Assembly: GCF_902167635.1 (NCBI RefSeq)
Contig: NZ_CABHMS010000006.1
Span: 310,001 to 374,000, forward strand
DNA length: 64,000 nt
Source: Chitinophaga vietnamensis
Lineage (GTDB): Bacteria > Bacteroidota > Bacteroidia > Chitinophagales > Chitinophagaceae
Direction: 5' to 3'
Positions 8,490 through 17,033 of the stretch are shown piece by piece. Made by a program: the position numbers and the translations under genes. Below the pieces are notes generated by a model. The model did no database searches, was not told the origin of the DNA, and worked only from the letters and a program-made list of their open reading frames with translations. The stretch's first letter is position 1; every line of letters begins with the position of its first letter.

Positions 8490-9443
8490 ATGAAAGTAAC
8501 GGAGCATATTGCCCAGGCCAAGGATACGTTGATCTCTTTCGAGATACTTCCCCCGCTGAAGGGAAAGAGCATTGAGTCCATCTACGAGCACCTCGACCCG
8601 CTGATGGAATTCAAGCCAGCCTTCATCAATGTTACCTATCACCGCAGTGAGCATATGTTCAAGAAGAAGGCTGATGGCTCTTTCGATAAAGTGGAGATCC
8701 GCAAGCGCCCAGGTACCGTAGGCATTTGCGCCGCCATCATGAACCACTATACCGTTGATGCCGTGCCTCACCTTATCTGTGGCGGCTTTAGCCGGGAAGA
8801 AACGGAAAATGCGCTCATCGACCTCAACTTCCTCGGTATCGACAATGTGCTCGTACTGCGCGGCGACGCTCCTAAAAATGAAACGTTCTTCGAGCCCGAC
8901 CCTCATGGCCATAGCTATGCGATCGACCTGCTCGACCAGGTGGTCAATATGAACAATGGCATCTACCTCGAAAACGACCTCCAGAGCGGCGTTAAGACTA
9001 ATTTCTGCATCGGCGTAGCCGGCTACCCCGAAAAACATTTCGAGGCGCCCAATATGCAAACAGATATGAGCCACCTCAAACGTAAAGTGGAAAATGGAGC
9101 CGACTACATCGTTACCCAGATGTTCTTCGACAACCAGAAATTTTTCGATTTCGTGAAAAAGTGCCGCGAAATGGGCATCACCGTGCCTATCATCCCGGGG
9201 CTCAAACCGCTCACGTCCAAGAAACAACTCACCATCCTCCCCAGGATCTTCCATGTAGATATCCCCACAGATCTCTCTACAGAAATACTGAAATGCAAAA
9301 CAGACAAGGAAGTAGAACAGGTAGGAACTGAATGGCTGATCGCCCAGTCCAAAGAATTGAAAACCTTTGGCGTACCGGTATTACACTATTATACACTCGG
9401 CAAACCCAAAGTGATCAGAACGGCCGTAGAAGCCATTGTGTAG
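8490..9443 (+). CDS. metF: methylenetetrahydrofolate reductase (5,10-methylene-THF reductase)
   Basis: Cytoplasmic flavoprotein that reduces 5,10-methylene-THF to 5-methyl-THF, the methyl donor for methionine synthesis. The 317-residue barrel has family-typical features: ISFEILPPLKG near the N-terminus with the catalytic Glu, the phrase DNVLVLRGD, a DPHGHSYA region, and GADYIVTQMFFDN followed by PIIPGLKP. Length matches bacterial MetF without the eukaryotic regulatory domain. It stands alone and is divergent from lptB. A long AT-rich palindrome and an intrinsic terminator follow its stop codon directly. Confidence 0.95.
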   Translation: MKVTEHIAQAKDTLISFEILPPLKGKSIESIYEHLDPLMEFKPAFINVTYHRSEHMFKKKADGSFDKVEIRKRPGTVGICAAIMNHYTVDAVPHLICGGFSREETENALIDLNFLGIDNVLVLRGDAPKNETFFEPDPHGHSYAIDLLDQVVNMNNGIYLENDLQSGVKTNFCIGVAGYPEKHFEAPNMQTDMSHLKRKVENGADYIVTQMFFDNQKFFDFVKKCREMGITVPIIPGLKPLTSKKQLTILPRIFHVDIPTDLSTEILKCKTDKEVEQVGTEWLIAQSKELKTFGVPVLHYYTLGKPKVIRTAVEAIV

Positions 9444-9450
9444 ATTTGAT

Positions 9451-9519
9451 TATTTGATTATTTAGTTATTTGATTATTGGCCATTCGCACCAATAATCAA
9501 ATAATTAAATAATCAAATA
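9451..9519. repeat. AT-rich 30-bp inverted repeat downstream of metF
   Basis: Thirty-base arms (9451-9480 and 9490-9519) pair with a single mismatch around a 9-nt spacer. The arms are built from the repeated word TTTGATTATT. It begins 8 nt after the metF stop. It may act as a 3' mRNA stabiliser or belong to a dispersed intergenic repeat family. Confidence 0.8.
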
Positions 9520-9535
9520 GCTAAATATTAAGGAA

Positions 9536-9563
9536 GGGAAGGACGAATGTCTTTCCCTTTTTT
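9536..9563 (+). terminator. intrinsic terminator of metF
   Basis: Stem GGGAAGGAC / GTCTTTCCC (one G-T wobble) with a 4-nt loop, followed by six T. Confidence 0.8.
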
Positions 9564-9720
9564 GCTTTCTTTCATATAAAAAATGCCATCATGTAGATAC
9601 ATAGTGGCATATCCCTATAACTGTCACACTTTTAATTTAACTGTCCAATGATGGCGGCCAGTGATTTGTTGGCCACTATCACTAATAAGACGCCTGGAAA
9701 TAACTACTCCCCTATGCGTT
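9564..9720. other. non-coding gap between metF terminator and the opposing terminator
   Basis: Part of a 346-nt gene-free stretch between convergent genes. No credible reading frame was seen. It holds two weak short hairpins, around 9581-9610 (ATGCCA / TGGCAT) and around 9658-9680. Confidence 0.4.
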
Positions 9721-9721
9721 T

Positions 9722-9760
9722 TAAAAAAAATAAAAAATCCCCCCGCTCTCGCGGAGGGAT
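9722..9760 (-). terminator. intrinsic terminator of the outer-membrane protein gene at 9790
   Basis: On the minus strand a 10-bp stem ATCCCTCCGC / GCGGGGGGAT is closed by a GAGA tetraloop and followed by a run of T broken by one A. Confidence 0.88.
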
Positions 9761-9789
9761 CAATATGATAAAGCGGCCTGGGGAGATGA

Positions 9790-10485
9790 TTACCAGTCTT
9801 CCCTGTTAAAGATGAAACCCAGGGTAAGGCCCAGGTATTGATTTTTCATGCTGGCCTGCGATGTTTTGTCGATATCCAGCAGCCCCCAGCTATAGTTGGC
9901 GCCGATGGTCACATACCTGCTCAGTTCGAGGCTGGCCATCACATTCACGCCAACATCCCAACGTTGCAGCTGGAAATTAGAAGAGGAGACATTAGGGCCG
10001 GTACTGCTGAAGTCCACGTCGCGGGAATTGGTTTGTAATTGCTTTCCGCTGTTGTAAACCGTGAGGTCGTAACGCCCTTTTACACAATAGGCGGCATAAG
10101 GCCCGCCACCCAGCGCCAGGCGGCTGCTGCCTAACGGGATCATATATACGACATTGACCGGCAGCTCCAGGTAATGCAGCTTCAATTTGGTTAAACCCGC
10201 AGTGAAAGCATTCGGTGCGGCCGTTTCTTCACCGGACAACTTAGCGCCCTTGTTGATATAGTTCAATCCCGGCTGAAGATATAATTGCTTATACAAGGGC
10301 ACATCAAAATAAACGCCCGCCAGCCAGTTGTCCAACGCACTGGCATTTTTAGGCGAACCGGTGCCACCGGATTGGTTCAATTCAATATTTGAGTTGACAT
10401 AACCGCCTTTTACTCCAAGGCTGACCTGGGCGCTAACAGAGGCTGCGGCAAGTAAGGCCACGACAAAAATGACAAGATATTTCAT
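9790..10485 (-). CDS. outer-membrane beta-barrel protein (PorT-like family)
   Basis: Secreted 231-residue protein with a Sec signal peptide (about 1-19, ending ..SVSAQ) followed by VSLGVKGGYVNSN, the opening of the small outer-membrane beta-barrels annotated as porin family / OMP_b-brl_2. Alternating hydrophobic strands such as LHYLELPVNVVYMIPLG and RLALGGGPYAAYCVKG run to the C-terminus, consistent with an eight-stranded barrel. Two paralogues follow upstream at 10647 and 11408 on the same strand, each with its own spacing and terminator, so they look like separate transcription units from an old duplication. Ligand and role are unknown. Confidence 0.8.
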   Translation of the reverse strand: MKYLVIFVVALLAAASVSAQVSLGVKGGYVNSNIELNQSGGTGSPKNASALDNWLAGVYFDVPLYKQLYLQPGLNYINKGAKLSGEETAAPNAFTAGLTKLKLHYLELPVNVVYMIPLGSSRLALGGGPYAAYCVKGRYDLTVYNSGKQLQTNSRDVDFSSTGPNVSSSNFQLQRWDVGVNVMASLELSRYVTIGANYSWGLLDIDKTSQASMKNQYLGLTLGFIFNREDW

Positions 10486-10584
10486 TGTGATCTCGATTGA
10501 TCAGGATTTTTCTGGTTACTGCTATCAGGATATGTACCGAACTAACGAATTATTTGAGGTAAAGCTTCAGGGTATAAAAATAAT

Positions 10585-10615
10585 AAGACTGCCCAAAAAT
10601 AGGCAGTCTTTTTCT
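10585..10615 (-). terminator. hairpin terminator between two barrel-protein genes
   Basis: Perfect 9-bp stem AAGACTGCC / GGCAGTCTT with an 8-nt loop lies downstream of the gene ending at 10647. The plus strand has the better T run (TTTTTCT); on the minus strand the hairpin is followed by ATTATTTTTAT. It is probably the terminator of the 10647 gene. Confidence 0.65.
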
Positions 10616-10646
10616 AAAAACATAACAAGAAGTTCATGTAGCAGGA

Positions 10647-11267
10647 TTATCTGCCGCTGAACTTATATCCGATAGAAACACCAAAGGAGGTGTTTTTCAG
10701 GCTTCTGCCATTGTCTGTATTATCCATCTGGTTTACAAGGCCGAGGTCTGTATTCAGTCCGAAATACAGGCCCATAGGCATTTCATAACCAATGTTGATA
10801 CCGGCGCCGGCATCAAAACGTTTTTGTTTCAGTGGTCCGGCAGCATCATCGAACGCATTTACGTCGTTTCCACCGGTGTTTTTAAATTTACCACCTACGC
10901 CATATGCGATGTAAGGTCCGGCAGCCAATACCAGCCTGCCATTACCTACTTCCGGCTTGAACATAAAATTGATCGGCAGTTGCAGATAGGAAGTGGTCAG
11001 CTTAAGATCTGAATTCTTGAATTTACCACCCTTGCCTTCATACAGCAAGCCGGTACCGATAAAGAATTCGTCTGCCAACGGAATATCCACCGTAACACCT
11101 GCTCTCAGGTTAGTAATGAGTTTACTGGTTTCCTTACCACTGTTGAGGGTCAGGTTCTTGTAAGTAACGCTGGAAAAATTAGGTCCTGCTACAATGCCCC
11201 ATTTGGCCTGGCCAAAGGAAATACTAGCTACCAGTAATGCTGCAGCAGATAATAATAACTTTTTCAT
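10647..11267 (-). CDS. outer-membrane beta-barrel protein (PorT-like family)
   Basis: Second of three neighbouring small barrel proteins. An in-frame Met lies at 11300, but MKKLLLSAAALLVASISFGQ starting at 11267 is a textbook Sec signal peptide, so I start there (206 residues). The mature part opens AKWGIVAGPNFSSV and contains the family phrase TSYLQLPINFMFKPE followed by GRLVLAAGPYIAYGVGG, matching the strand pattern of the neighbour at 9790. It ends FGVSIGYKFSGR. Function is unknown; similar proteins are generic outer-membrane barrels of Bacteroidota. Confidence 0.8.
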   Translation of the reverse strand: MKKLLLSAAALLVASISFGQAKWGIVAGPNFSSVTYKNLTLNSGKETSKLITNLRAGVTVDIPLADEFFIGTGLLYEGKGGKFKNSDLKLTTSYLQLPINFMFKPEVGNGRLVLAAGPYIAYGVGGKFKNTGGNDVNAFDDAAGPLKQKRFDAGAGINIGYEMPMGLYFGLNTDLGLVNQMDNTDNGRSLKNTSFGVSIGYKFSGR

Positions 11268-11407
11268 TTGATGAGGTTTGATTTTAGGGAACAGAGCCAA
11301 CAGGCGTTGTAGCCCTCTTCCCGGTTTTATTGATTACTAATAAACAGCCTGTTTTTACTTGCCTGACTCTATATACAAAATCGATTATGATTTGTTCTCG
11401 TCAGGCA

Positions 11408-12124
11408 TTACTTTCCGCCAAACAGATAGCCCACAGAAAAGCTCAAAACACGGTTCTTGCCCTTGTCGTCGGTACTGTTATCCGTACCGGAACGGAGCTT
11501 TCCGAAGCCCAGCCCGTATTGAGCGGATACGATAAAGTTGTTGATCTCCGCGCCCAACATCAGGTTACCACCCCAGTCGAAGCGTTTCATTTTGTCGTAA
11601 CCCTTGTTAGGGTCACCAGAATTGAAAGGAGTATCGTCGTCCCATTTAATATTGGTAGAAGTGCTGATGGTGGTATTGGCAGCGGTTTTGAAGTCTACCT
11701 TGTTCTTACCCGCCACCCCAAAGGCCACGTAAGGGCCGATACCTGCAAAGAGGCTGGTATTGCCACCCAAAGGCAGCTTGCCTACAAAATTCAATGGAAC
11801 TTCTATGTAAGATGGGTTAGTGCTGATCTTCGTGTATGGATTGGTGATAGTTGGATTGTTTGGATCGCCTGATTCTAATTTAGACCCCTTGGTACTATAA
11901 AAAACGCCTGGCTGGAACGACAGTATCCGGGGCACCAGCGGCAGATCGGCTACCAAGCCGGCATGGAAACCCGGTAATATCTGGTTTTTATCAACATCGC
12001 CGGAATTGTTGACAGTGATGGTAGACAGGTTCAGACCGCCCTTAATACCCAGGCGGGCCTGAGACATCGCCGCAAAGGAAATACACATCGCTGCAATGGA
12101 GAGGATCATCTTCTTTTTAGACAT
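11408..12124 (-). CDS. outer-membrane beta-barrel protein (PorT-like family)
   Basis: Third paralogue of the cluster, 238 residues. The signal peptide MSKKKMILSIAAMCISFAAMS ends near residue 22. The mature protein begins ARLGIKGGLNLSTI, the same opening as its neighbours, and has the shared phrases SYIEVPLNFVGKLPLGG and SLFAGIGPYVAFGVAG. It ends FSVGYLFGGK. It is longer than the other two owing to inserted loop segments rich in Thr, Asn and Asp, which would be surface-exposed in a barrel. No enzyme motif is visible. Confidence 0.8.
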   Translation of the reverse strand: MSKKKMILSIAAMCISFAAMSQARLGIKGGLNLSTITVNNSGDVDKNQILPGFHAGLVADLPLVPRILSFQPGVFYSTKGSKLESGDPNNPTITNPYTKISTNPSYIEVPLNFVGKLPLGGNTSLFAGIGPYVAFGVAGKNKVDFKTAANTTISTSTNIKWDDDTPFNSGDPNKGYDKMKRFDWGGNLMLGAEINNFIVSAQYGLGFGKLRSGTDNSTDDKGKNRVLSFSVGYLFGGK

Positions 12125-12237
12125 ATACCTTGTTTTTGGTCCGACCGGCGAAATCCAAAGACTATGCCAAAAGATTGTTAAAATAACATAAGAAGATGAT
12201 CATCAACCATTAACAAGATGAAAAATTATTACATTCT

Positions 12238-13644
12238 CTACAATTTGGCCGATTTATCCTTTTCTGTTTGCTTATCCAGGAACTCATTCAGCTGTTCCAT
12301 TGCCAGCCTTTTTGCAACGATCCGCTTCTTTTCATCGAGCAGGTACACCACCGGCGTACTGTAAACATCATAGAGGCGGCGGTAATTGCTGGACGATTGC
12401 GGGTCCCAGGCATGCACCCAACCGCTGAGGTGATGCTCCTCGATGAAATGCAGCCATTCTTCCCGGGTGCCTTCTGTTTTAATGCCGATCATAGCCACCC
12501 CCTTGTTTTTCCAGCTGGCCTTGAAGGCCGAATCGAGACGGGGCAGCTCCACCTTACAGTGGCCGCAGGTGGGATCCCAAAAAACAAGGACTGTGTACTT
12601 TGCCTGTGTTTTATAAAGAGAAACCGGCTTGGCCGCAGTATCCTGCAATTCAAGCGGAGCAGCCTGCTGGCCGATCAAGTTAGGAGCAATGGCATAGGCC
12701 CGGTTCACAATCTTGTTGAGCTGCTCATCGGAGAGCCAGTAGGCTTCTCCCGGCACGTAATATTTTTCCACCAGGTGCACAAAAACCGCGTCCATGCCCA
12801 TGTAGGGAGAGGTTTCGTAGTTATAGGTGAGCCACCACAGCACGTATTTGAAGGTCTCTTTGTTTTTGCGGGTGCGGGCAATGAGGGCATCACAGTCGGC
12901 AATGATGGAGTCCGGCGTATTCAGTACTAACTGGGTGAAGTACTTTTTGAGTTTTCCTTCGAGGATAGGCGTCCTTACCAGTCGTTCATTGTCGAGGTCT
13001 ACCTCGTCCCAGTAATGTGCTTTGAAATAGCGGTAGGCAAAGGTGGAATCCTCTCCTGTAGGCTGTTTCGGCACTTCCGGCTCTTTCATGCTCCGGAAGA
13101 TCGTAGCGAGGATGGTGCCCGGGTGCTGGCTGGTCATTTCGTTACGGAACTGCTGGATCTTTTTCATCAGCTCCTGTTGCTGCGGCAATACTTTGGCGGA
13201 GTCGTCAGCCGTTTTAGCGGCTCTCAGCTGCTGCATAATGGCCTTGTTGGCGCCTTCCTGCTGATAGAGGAAACGGTTATAAGCCAGGAACAGCTCATTG
13301 TCGGGAGAGTTTTTGTAGGTGGTTTTGGTGATCAGGTCGGAAGTATCTATTGACACTTCAAATACCTGTTTTTTATCTATCAGTGTTTCGATATATCGTT
13401 GTTTGTCGGGCAATACGATCAGGTAGATGCCCGCCATCAGCGGGTTCTGGCCTTTCAGCACCGCCACGCCAGCCGGGCTGATATCAGCAGAATCGGTGAG
13501 GTAGGTATTTTTGCCCATATAATTGCCGAGGAACAATTTCCCGCCCCGGAAATTTTTCAGCTTCACGGTCACCTGGTAGCCCTGGGCCTGCAGGTGCAAC
13601 TGTAAGCAAAGTGTGGTAATCAGCAGTAAGAAAAGTTTGCGCAT
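12238..13644 (-). CDS. thioredoxin-like (TlpA/AhpC-type) protein with DUF4369/DUF5106-like N-terminal domains
   Basis: Exported thiol-disulfide protein, probably periplasmic. The 468 residues begin with a signal peptide (..LHLQAQG), then a beta-rich domain resembling DUF4369 (about 25-115), a helical middle resembling DUF5106 (about 140-320), and a C-terminal thioredoxin fold (about 330-460) with the redox motif WDPTCGHCKVELP. CGHC is a reducing-type active site, so it likely passes electrons to partner cysteines in the envelope. It stands alone between a barrel gene and the divergent rlmD. This architecture is common in Bacteroidota; the specific partner is unknown. Confidence 0.85.
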   Translation of the reverse strand: MRKLFLLLITTLCLQLHLQAQGYQVTVKLKNFRGGKLFLGNYMGKNTYLTDSADISPAGVAVLKGQNPLMAGIYLIVLPDKQRYIETLIDKKQVFEVSIDTSDLITKTTYKNSPDNELFLAYNRFLYQQEGANKAIMQQLRAAKTADDSAKVLPQQQELMKKIQQFRNEMTSQHPGTILATIFRSMKEPEVPKQPTGEDSTFAYRYFKAHYWDEVDLDNERLVRTPILEGKLKKYFTQLVLNTPDSIIADCDALIARTRKNKETFKYVLWWLTYNYETSPYMGMDAVFVHLVEKYYVPGEAYWLSDEQLNKIVNRAYAIAPNLIGQQAAPLELQDTAAKPVSLYKTQAKYTVLVFWDPTCGHCKVELPRLDSAFKASWKNKGVAMIGIKTEGTREEWLHFIEEHHLSGWVHAWDPQSSSNYRRLYDVYSTPVVYLLDEKKRIVAKRLAMEQLNEFLDKQTEKDKSAKL

Positions 13645-13707
13645 AGGATATCAGTAAGGGATTGTAAAAATAAGGCACAACTCTAACAAAATAACCAAAT
13701 CCCGGAA

Positions 13708-13737
13708 TTTCTAAATGCGCAAATCCAATTACCTTTG
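13708..13737 (+). promoter_or_regulatory. candidate rlmD promoter
   Basis: A -7 element TACCTTTG (13730-13737) matches TAnnTTTG. TTTC at 13708-13711 lies 18 nt upstream as a near -33 box. The predicted transcription start falls almost on the GTG start codon at 13743, implying a very short or absent leader. Confidence 0.45.
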
Positions 13738-13742
13738 CAGCC

Positions 13743-15158
13743 GTGAGGAAAAAAAATGTTGTTTTAGAAAACGTACCTGTAACTGCCTATGCGGCAGAAG
13801 GTAAAGCGCTGGCCCGGCAAGACGGCAAGGTCATTTTTATAGAAGGCGGCGTAGTACCAGGAGATGTGGTAGACGTAAGGCTGAGTAAAAATAAGAAAGA
13901 CTGGGCAGAAGGAAAGGCCGTGCACTTCCACTCCTATTCAGAAAAGCGTGTGCAGCCCTTTTGCCAGCATTTCGGCGTTTGCGGCGGATGTAAGTGGCAG
14001 ATGCTGCCCTACTCCCTTCAGCTGGAATACAAACAACAACAGGTAGCCGACCACCTGCAACGTATCGGCAAGTTGCAGCTGCCGAAAATGAGCCCCATAC
14101 TGGGTTCGGCCCATACGGAGCATTACCGCAACAAGCTCGAATTTACTTTCAGCAATAAAGCATACCTCACCAATGAGGAGATCAGGGCCAACGACGGGCT
14201 TATCCCGGTAAAACCGGCGCTGGGCTTCCACGTACCCAAGCTCTTTGATAAAGTACTGGACATCGACACCTGCTACCTGATGCAGGAGCCGGTGAACCTG
14301 ATCCGCAACACCATCCGTGAATATGCCATCCGGCACGAGCTCTCGTTTTACGATATCCGCCTGCAGGAAGGCTGGCTGCGTAACCTGGTGGTACGCCTCT
14401 GCACCACCGGCGAGATCATGGTAAACCTGGTGATACATCATGAAGACAAAGCCAACAGGGTAGCGTTGCTGGACCATCTCCTCCAAACGGTACCGGCCAT
14501 CACCACCCTGCTGTATACCATCAACCCGAAAAAAAATGATTCCATCTTCGACCTGGAACCCAGGACCTACTTCGGCAAAGGTTACGCAGAAGAGAAGCTG
14601 GAAGATTTTGTTTTCAAGATCGGACCTAAATCTTTCTTCCAGACGAACACTTACCAGGGAGAAGTGTTATACAAAGTCACCCGCGACTTTGCAGAACTCA
14701 GTGGTTCGGAAATTGTATACGATCTTTACTGCGGCACCGGCAGCATCGGCATCTTCGTATCTCGCAAGGCCCGCAAAGTAGTGGGCATTGAGCTGATCAA
14801 AGAAGCCATTGACGATGCCAAAGAAAATGCCGCCATGAATAATGTTACCAATGCCGAGTTTTTTGCAGGCGATGTGGTAGATATTTGTAATGATGATTTC
14901 TTTGCTCATCACGGGCAGCCTGATGTGGTGATCACCGATCCCCCACGGGCAGGGATGCACGAAAAACTGGTGAACAAACTCCTGGAAATAGCGGCGCCCA
15001 AAATTGTATATGTTAGTTGCAACCCCGCCACACAGGCCAGGGACCTGGCTTTGCTGGACCCGCTGTACACCGTGGAAAAGGTGCAACCCGTAGATATGTT
15101 CCCGCATACCCATCATATAGAAAATGTGGTATTGCTTAAAAAAAGAGCCAATAAATAA
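13743..15158 (+). CDS. rlmD: 23S rRNA (uracil-5-)-methyltransferase RlmD (TrmA/RlmD family)
   Basis: Methylates a uridine of 23S rRNA (U1939 in E. coli numbering for RlmD) at C5 using SAM. The 471 residues show an N-terminal TRAM RNA-binding domain (about 1-60), an iron-sulfur cysteine cluster CQHFGVCGGCKWQ (about 75-88), a SAM-binding region YDLYCGTGSIGIF (about 326-338), and the catalytic-Cys motif VSCNPATQARD. It starts with GTG; no in-frame ATG precedes the TRAM domain. Fourteen nt separate it from the rhomboid gene that follows. RlmD versus the related RlmC/TrmA is decided by the Fe-S cluster and TRAM domain, and is likely but not certain. Confidence 0.9.
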   Translation: MRKKNVVLENVPVTAYAAEGKALARQDGKVIFIEGGVVPGDVVDVRLSKNKKDWAEGKAVHFHSYSEKRVQPFCQHFGVCGGCKWQMLPYSLQLEYKQQQVADHLQRIGKLQLPKMSPILGSAHTEHYRNKLEFTFSNKAYLTNEEIRANDGLIPVKPALGFHVPKLFDKVLDIDTCYLMQEPVNLIRNTIREYAIRHELSFYDIRLQEGWLRNLVVRLCTTGEIMVNLVIHHEDKANRVALLDHLLQTVPAITTLLYTINPKKNDSIFDLEPRTYFGKGYAEEKLEDFVFKIGPKSFFQTNTYQGEVLYKVTRDFAELSGSEIVYDLYCGTGSIGIFVSRKARKVVGIELIKEAIDDAKENAAMNNVTNAEFFAGDVVDICNDDFFAHHGQPDVVITDPPRAGMHEKLVNKLLEIAAPKIVYVSCNPATQARDLALLDPLYTVEKVQPVDMFPHTHHIENVVLLKKRANK

Positions 15159-15172
15159 TCAAGTCAGCAACA

Positions 15173-15997
15173 ATGAACGAGTACAGGCCCGGTAGATTTC
15201 AGTTTTTGCCTCTGGTGATCAAAAACCTCCTGATCATAAATGGCCTTGTATGGCTATTGGAGATCACCTTATTGAAGTTCGGATACGATCTCAGCAACCT
15301 GTTTGCCCTGCATTACTGGGGGTCGGACCTGTTCAAACCTTACCAGTTTGTGACGCACCTGTTCATGCATGACCCATCGAATATCCTGCACCTTGCTTTC
15401 AATATGTTCACGCTGTGGATGTTTGGCGCTACCCTGGAAAACCTCTGGGGGCCCAAGCGTTTCCTCGTTTTCTATATGGTTTGCGGTGTAGGCGCGGCGC
15501 TGTGCCACATGGGCGTGCTCACTTATGAGAACATACACCTCACCCGCGATGCACATGCCTTCTATACCGATCCTTCCTTTAGCAATTTTGTAGTGCTGGA
15601 CAACAGGTACCACCTCAGCGAGATGTTCAACCTCGAAGGGCTGAAAGCTGGCCTGTCGGAGAATCCGCCGAATGAAAAAGCTATTGAGATCGCCAAGCTG
15701 GCAGTACACGAATTCATCAGCAAATACCGCAACGGCGCTACCCTCGGCGCTTCCGGCGCGGTATATGGCATCCTCTTCGCTTTCGGTTATCTCTTCGCCA
15801 ATACTTATATCTACCTCTACTTCATGATCCCCGTAAAAGCAAAATATTTTGTGGGCTTCCTGATCGTTATGGAGCTATGGGCGGGCCTTCAGAACTCTGC
15901 CGGTGATAACGTAGCGCACTTTGCCCACCTGGGAGGCGCGCTTTTTGCTTACCTGTTGTTGAAGAAGTGGAGCCGGAACAGAACGAATTTTTATTGA
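15173..15997 (+). CDS. rhomboid-family intramembrane serine protease (catalytically complete)
   Basis: Polytopic inner-membrane protease that cleaves transmembrane segments of its substrates. The 274 residues have about six membrane helices. Visible catalytic elements are HLAFNM in the second helix (His and Asn of the oxyanion hole), the nucleophile in LGASGAVYG, and the catalytic His in NVAHFAHLGG. A hydrophilic insertion of about 70 residues precedes the catalytic Ser helix (roughly residues 115-185). It lies 14 nt after rlmD and is followed by a second, degenerate rhomboid, an arrangement suggesting paired function. Substrates are unknown. Confidence 0.92.
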   Translation: MNEYRPGRFQFLPLVIKNLLIINGLVWLLEITLLKFGYDLSNLFALHYWGSDLFKPYQFVTHLFMHDPSNILHLAFNMFTLWMFGATLENLWGPKRFLVFYMVCGVGAALCHMGVLTYENIHLTRDAHAFYTDPSFSNFVVLDNRYHLSEMFNLEGLKAGLSENPPNEKAIEIAKLAVHEFISKYRNGATLGASGAVYGILFAFGYLFANTYIYLYFMIPVKAKYFVGFLIVMELWAGLQNSAGDNVAHFAHLGGALFAYLLLKKWSRNRTNFY

Positions 15998-16022
15998 CAC
16001 GAAGTATTAAGCCGTAAATTTG
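15994..16022 (+). promoter_or_regulatory. promoter of the second rhomboid gene
   Basis: TTG (15994-15996), an 18-nt spacer and TAAATTTG (16015-16022) form a good Bacteroidota promoter. It overlaps the end of the first rhomboid gene. Transcription would start near 16028, after the alternative TTG codon at 16025, so the ATG at 16043 is the real start. Confidence 0.6.
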
Positions 16023-16042
16023 TATTGAAAAATATTAGTACC

Positions 16043-16975
16043 ATGCATGCCCTGGAAAAAGAGAAACTACCCAACCTCTCTTTAGGAGAAGGAAGGAATA
16101 TGGTAACGCAATTACTGGTCATCAACCTCACCATTTTTATTTTCCTGTTCTTTACATTGGTGATATATCTGATGGAGAACGTTGGTGAGCCGCGTTTCCA
16201 TCAGGATATTATGACCTGGTTGCAGGTGCCTGGCGAGGCCTCACTGGTGCTCCGCCGGCCATGGACGCTGCTTACCTCGTTATTCACTCACATCGGCGTA
16301 TGGCAGGTGTTCAGTAATATGGTGTGGCTGTGGTGTTTCGGTACGCTGATGCAGCACCTGGCAGGCTATCAGCGCATTGTGCCGCTCTATCTTTTTGGCG
16401 GCTTCGTTGGTAATATTTTTTATGTGCTCGGCATGCAGTTCATCCCTGCCTTTCACGCCACTGCAGCCAATAGCGTGTCGCTGGGCGCCTCCGGCAGCGT
16501 AATGGCCATCGCGATAGGCGTTACTTCCATCGCCCCCCGTTACCGCATCTTCCCTTTGCTCGCTGGCGGCGGTATTCCGCTGTGGGTGATCACCCTGGTA
16601 TTTGCCGGCCTTTCAATAGGCACACATCTTTCTTCGGCCAATGGCATCACTTACCTCCCGCTGCTGGCTGGCAGCGCGCTGGCAGGCTTCATCTATATGC
16701 AGCAGTGGAAAAAAGGCAATGATTGGGGCGGCGGCTTCAACAGGCTTACCTTCAAGCTCACACACGTTTTTCACCCTGCTGATCAGCAGGTGAACCCTGC
16801 GGAAGTAAAAAAAACGCCGGGCACTAATACAGAAACGCCTCCCTTTAAAAAAGTAGGCAACGTGCCGGAATCAAAGATCAACGAAATACTTGACAAGATC
16901 AATGAAAACGGGCTCTCCTCGCTCACTTCCGAGGAAAAGGAAACACTCCTCAGAGCCAGTAAATCAGATAATTAA
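16043..16975 (+). CDS. rhomboid-family protein, predicted inactive (catalytic His replaced)
   Basis: Multi-pass membrane protein with the rhomboid fold, 310 residues from the ATG at 16043. The helix with the nucleophile is intact (SLGASGSVM), but where the active neighbour has AHFAHLGG this protein reads TYLPLLAG: the catalytic His is Tyr and the next His is Leu. HLAFNM is also changed to QVFSNM, losing the oxyanion His. This pattern matches iRhom-like pseudoproteases. A hydrophilic tail (about 235-310) ends in a helical segment ESKINEILDKINENGLSSL that could bind partners. A separate promoter lies in the gap after the active rhomboid and a strong terminator follows. Confidence 0.85.
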   Translation: MHALEKEKLPNLSLGEGRNMVTQLLVINLTIFIFLFFTLVIYLMENVGEPRFHQDIMTWLQVPGEASLVLRRPWTLLTSLFTHIGVWQVFSNMVWLWCFGTLMQHLAGYQRIVPLYLFGGFVGNIFYVLGMQFIPAFHATAANSVSLGASGSVMAIAIGVTSIAPRYRIFPLLAGGGIPLWVITLVFAGLSIGTHLSSANGITYLPLLAGSALAGFIYMQQWKKGNDWGGGFNRLTFKLTHVFHPADQQVNPAEVKKTPGTNTETPPFKKVGNVPESKINEILDKINENGLSSLTSEEKETLLRASKSDN

Positions 16976-16980
16976 AAAAA

Positions 16981-17009
16981 TCCCCCGCCAGTGCGGGGGA
17001 TTTTTTTTA
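16981..17009 (+). terminator. intrinsic terminator after the rhomboid pair
   Basis: Stem TCCCCCGC / GCGGGGGA with a CAGT loop, extended by A-T pairs and followed by nine T, 5 nt after the stop codon. Confidence 0.92.
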
Positions 17010-17033
17010 ATGTCTTATTTGTAATTTAACCAC

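Noticed and set aside
8484-9254. 256-codon minus-strand frame opposite metF
   Set aside because: Antisense shadow of metF; acidic low-quality translation with no family features.
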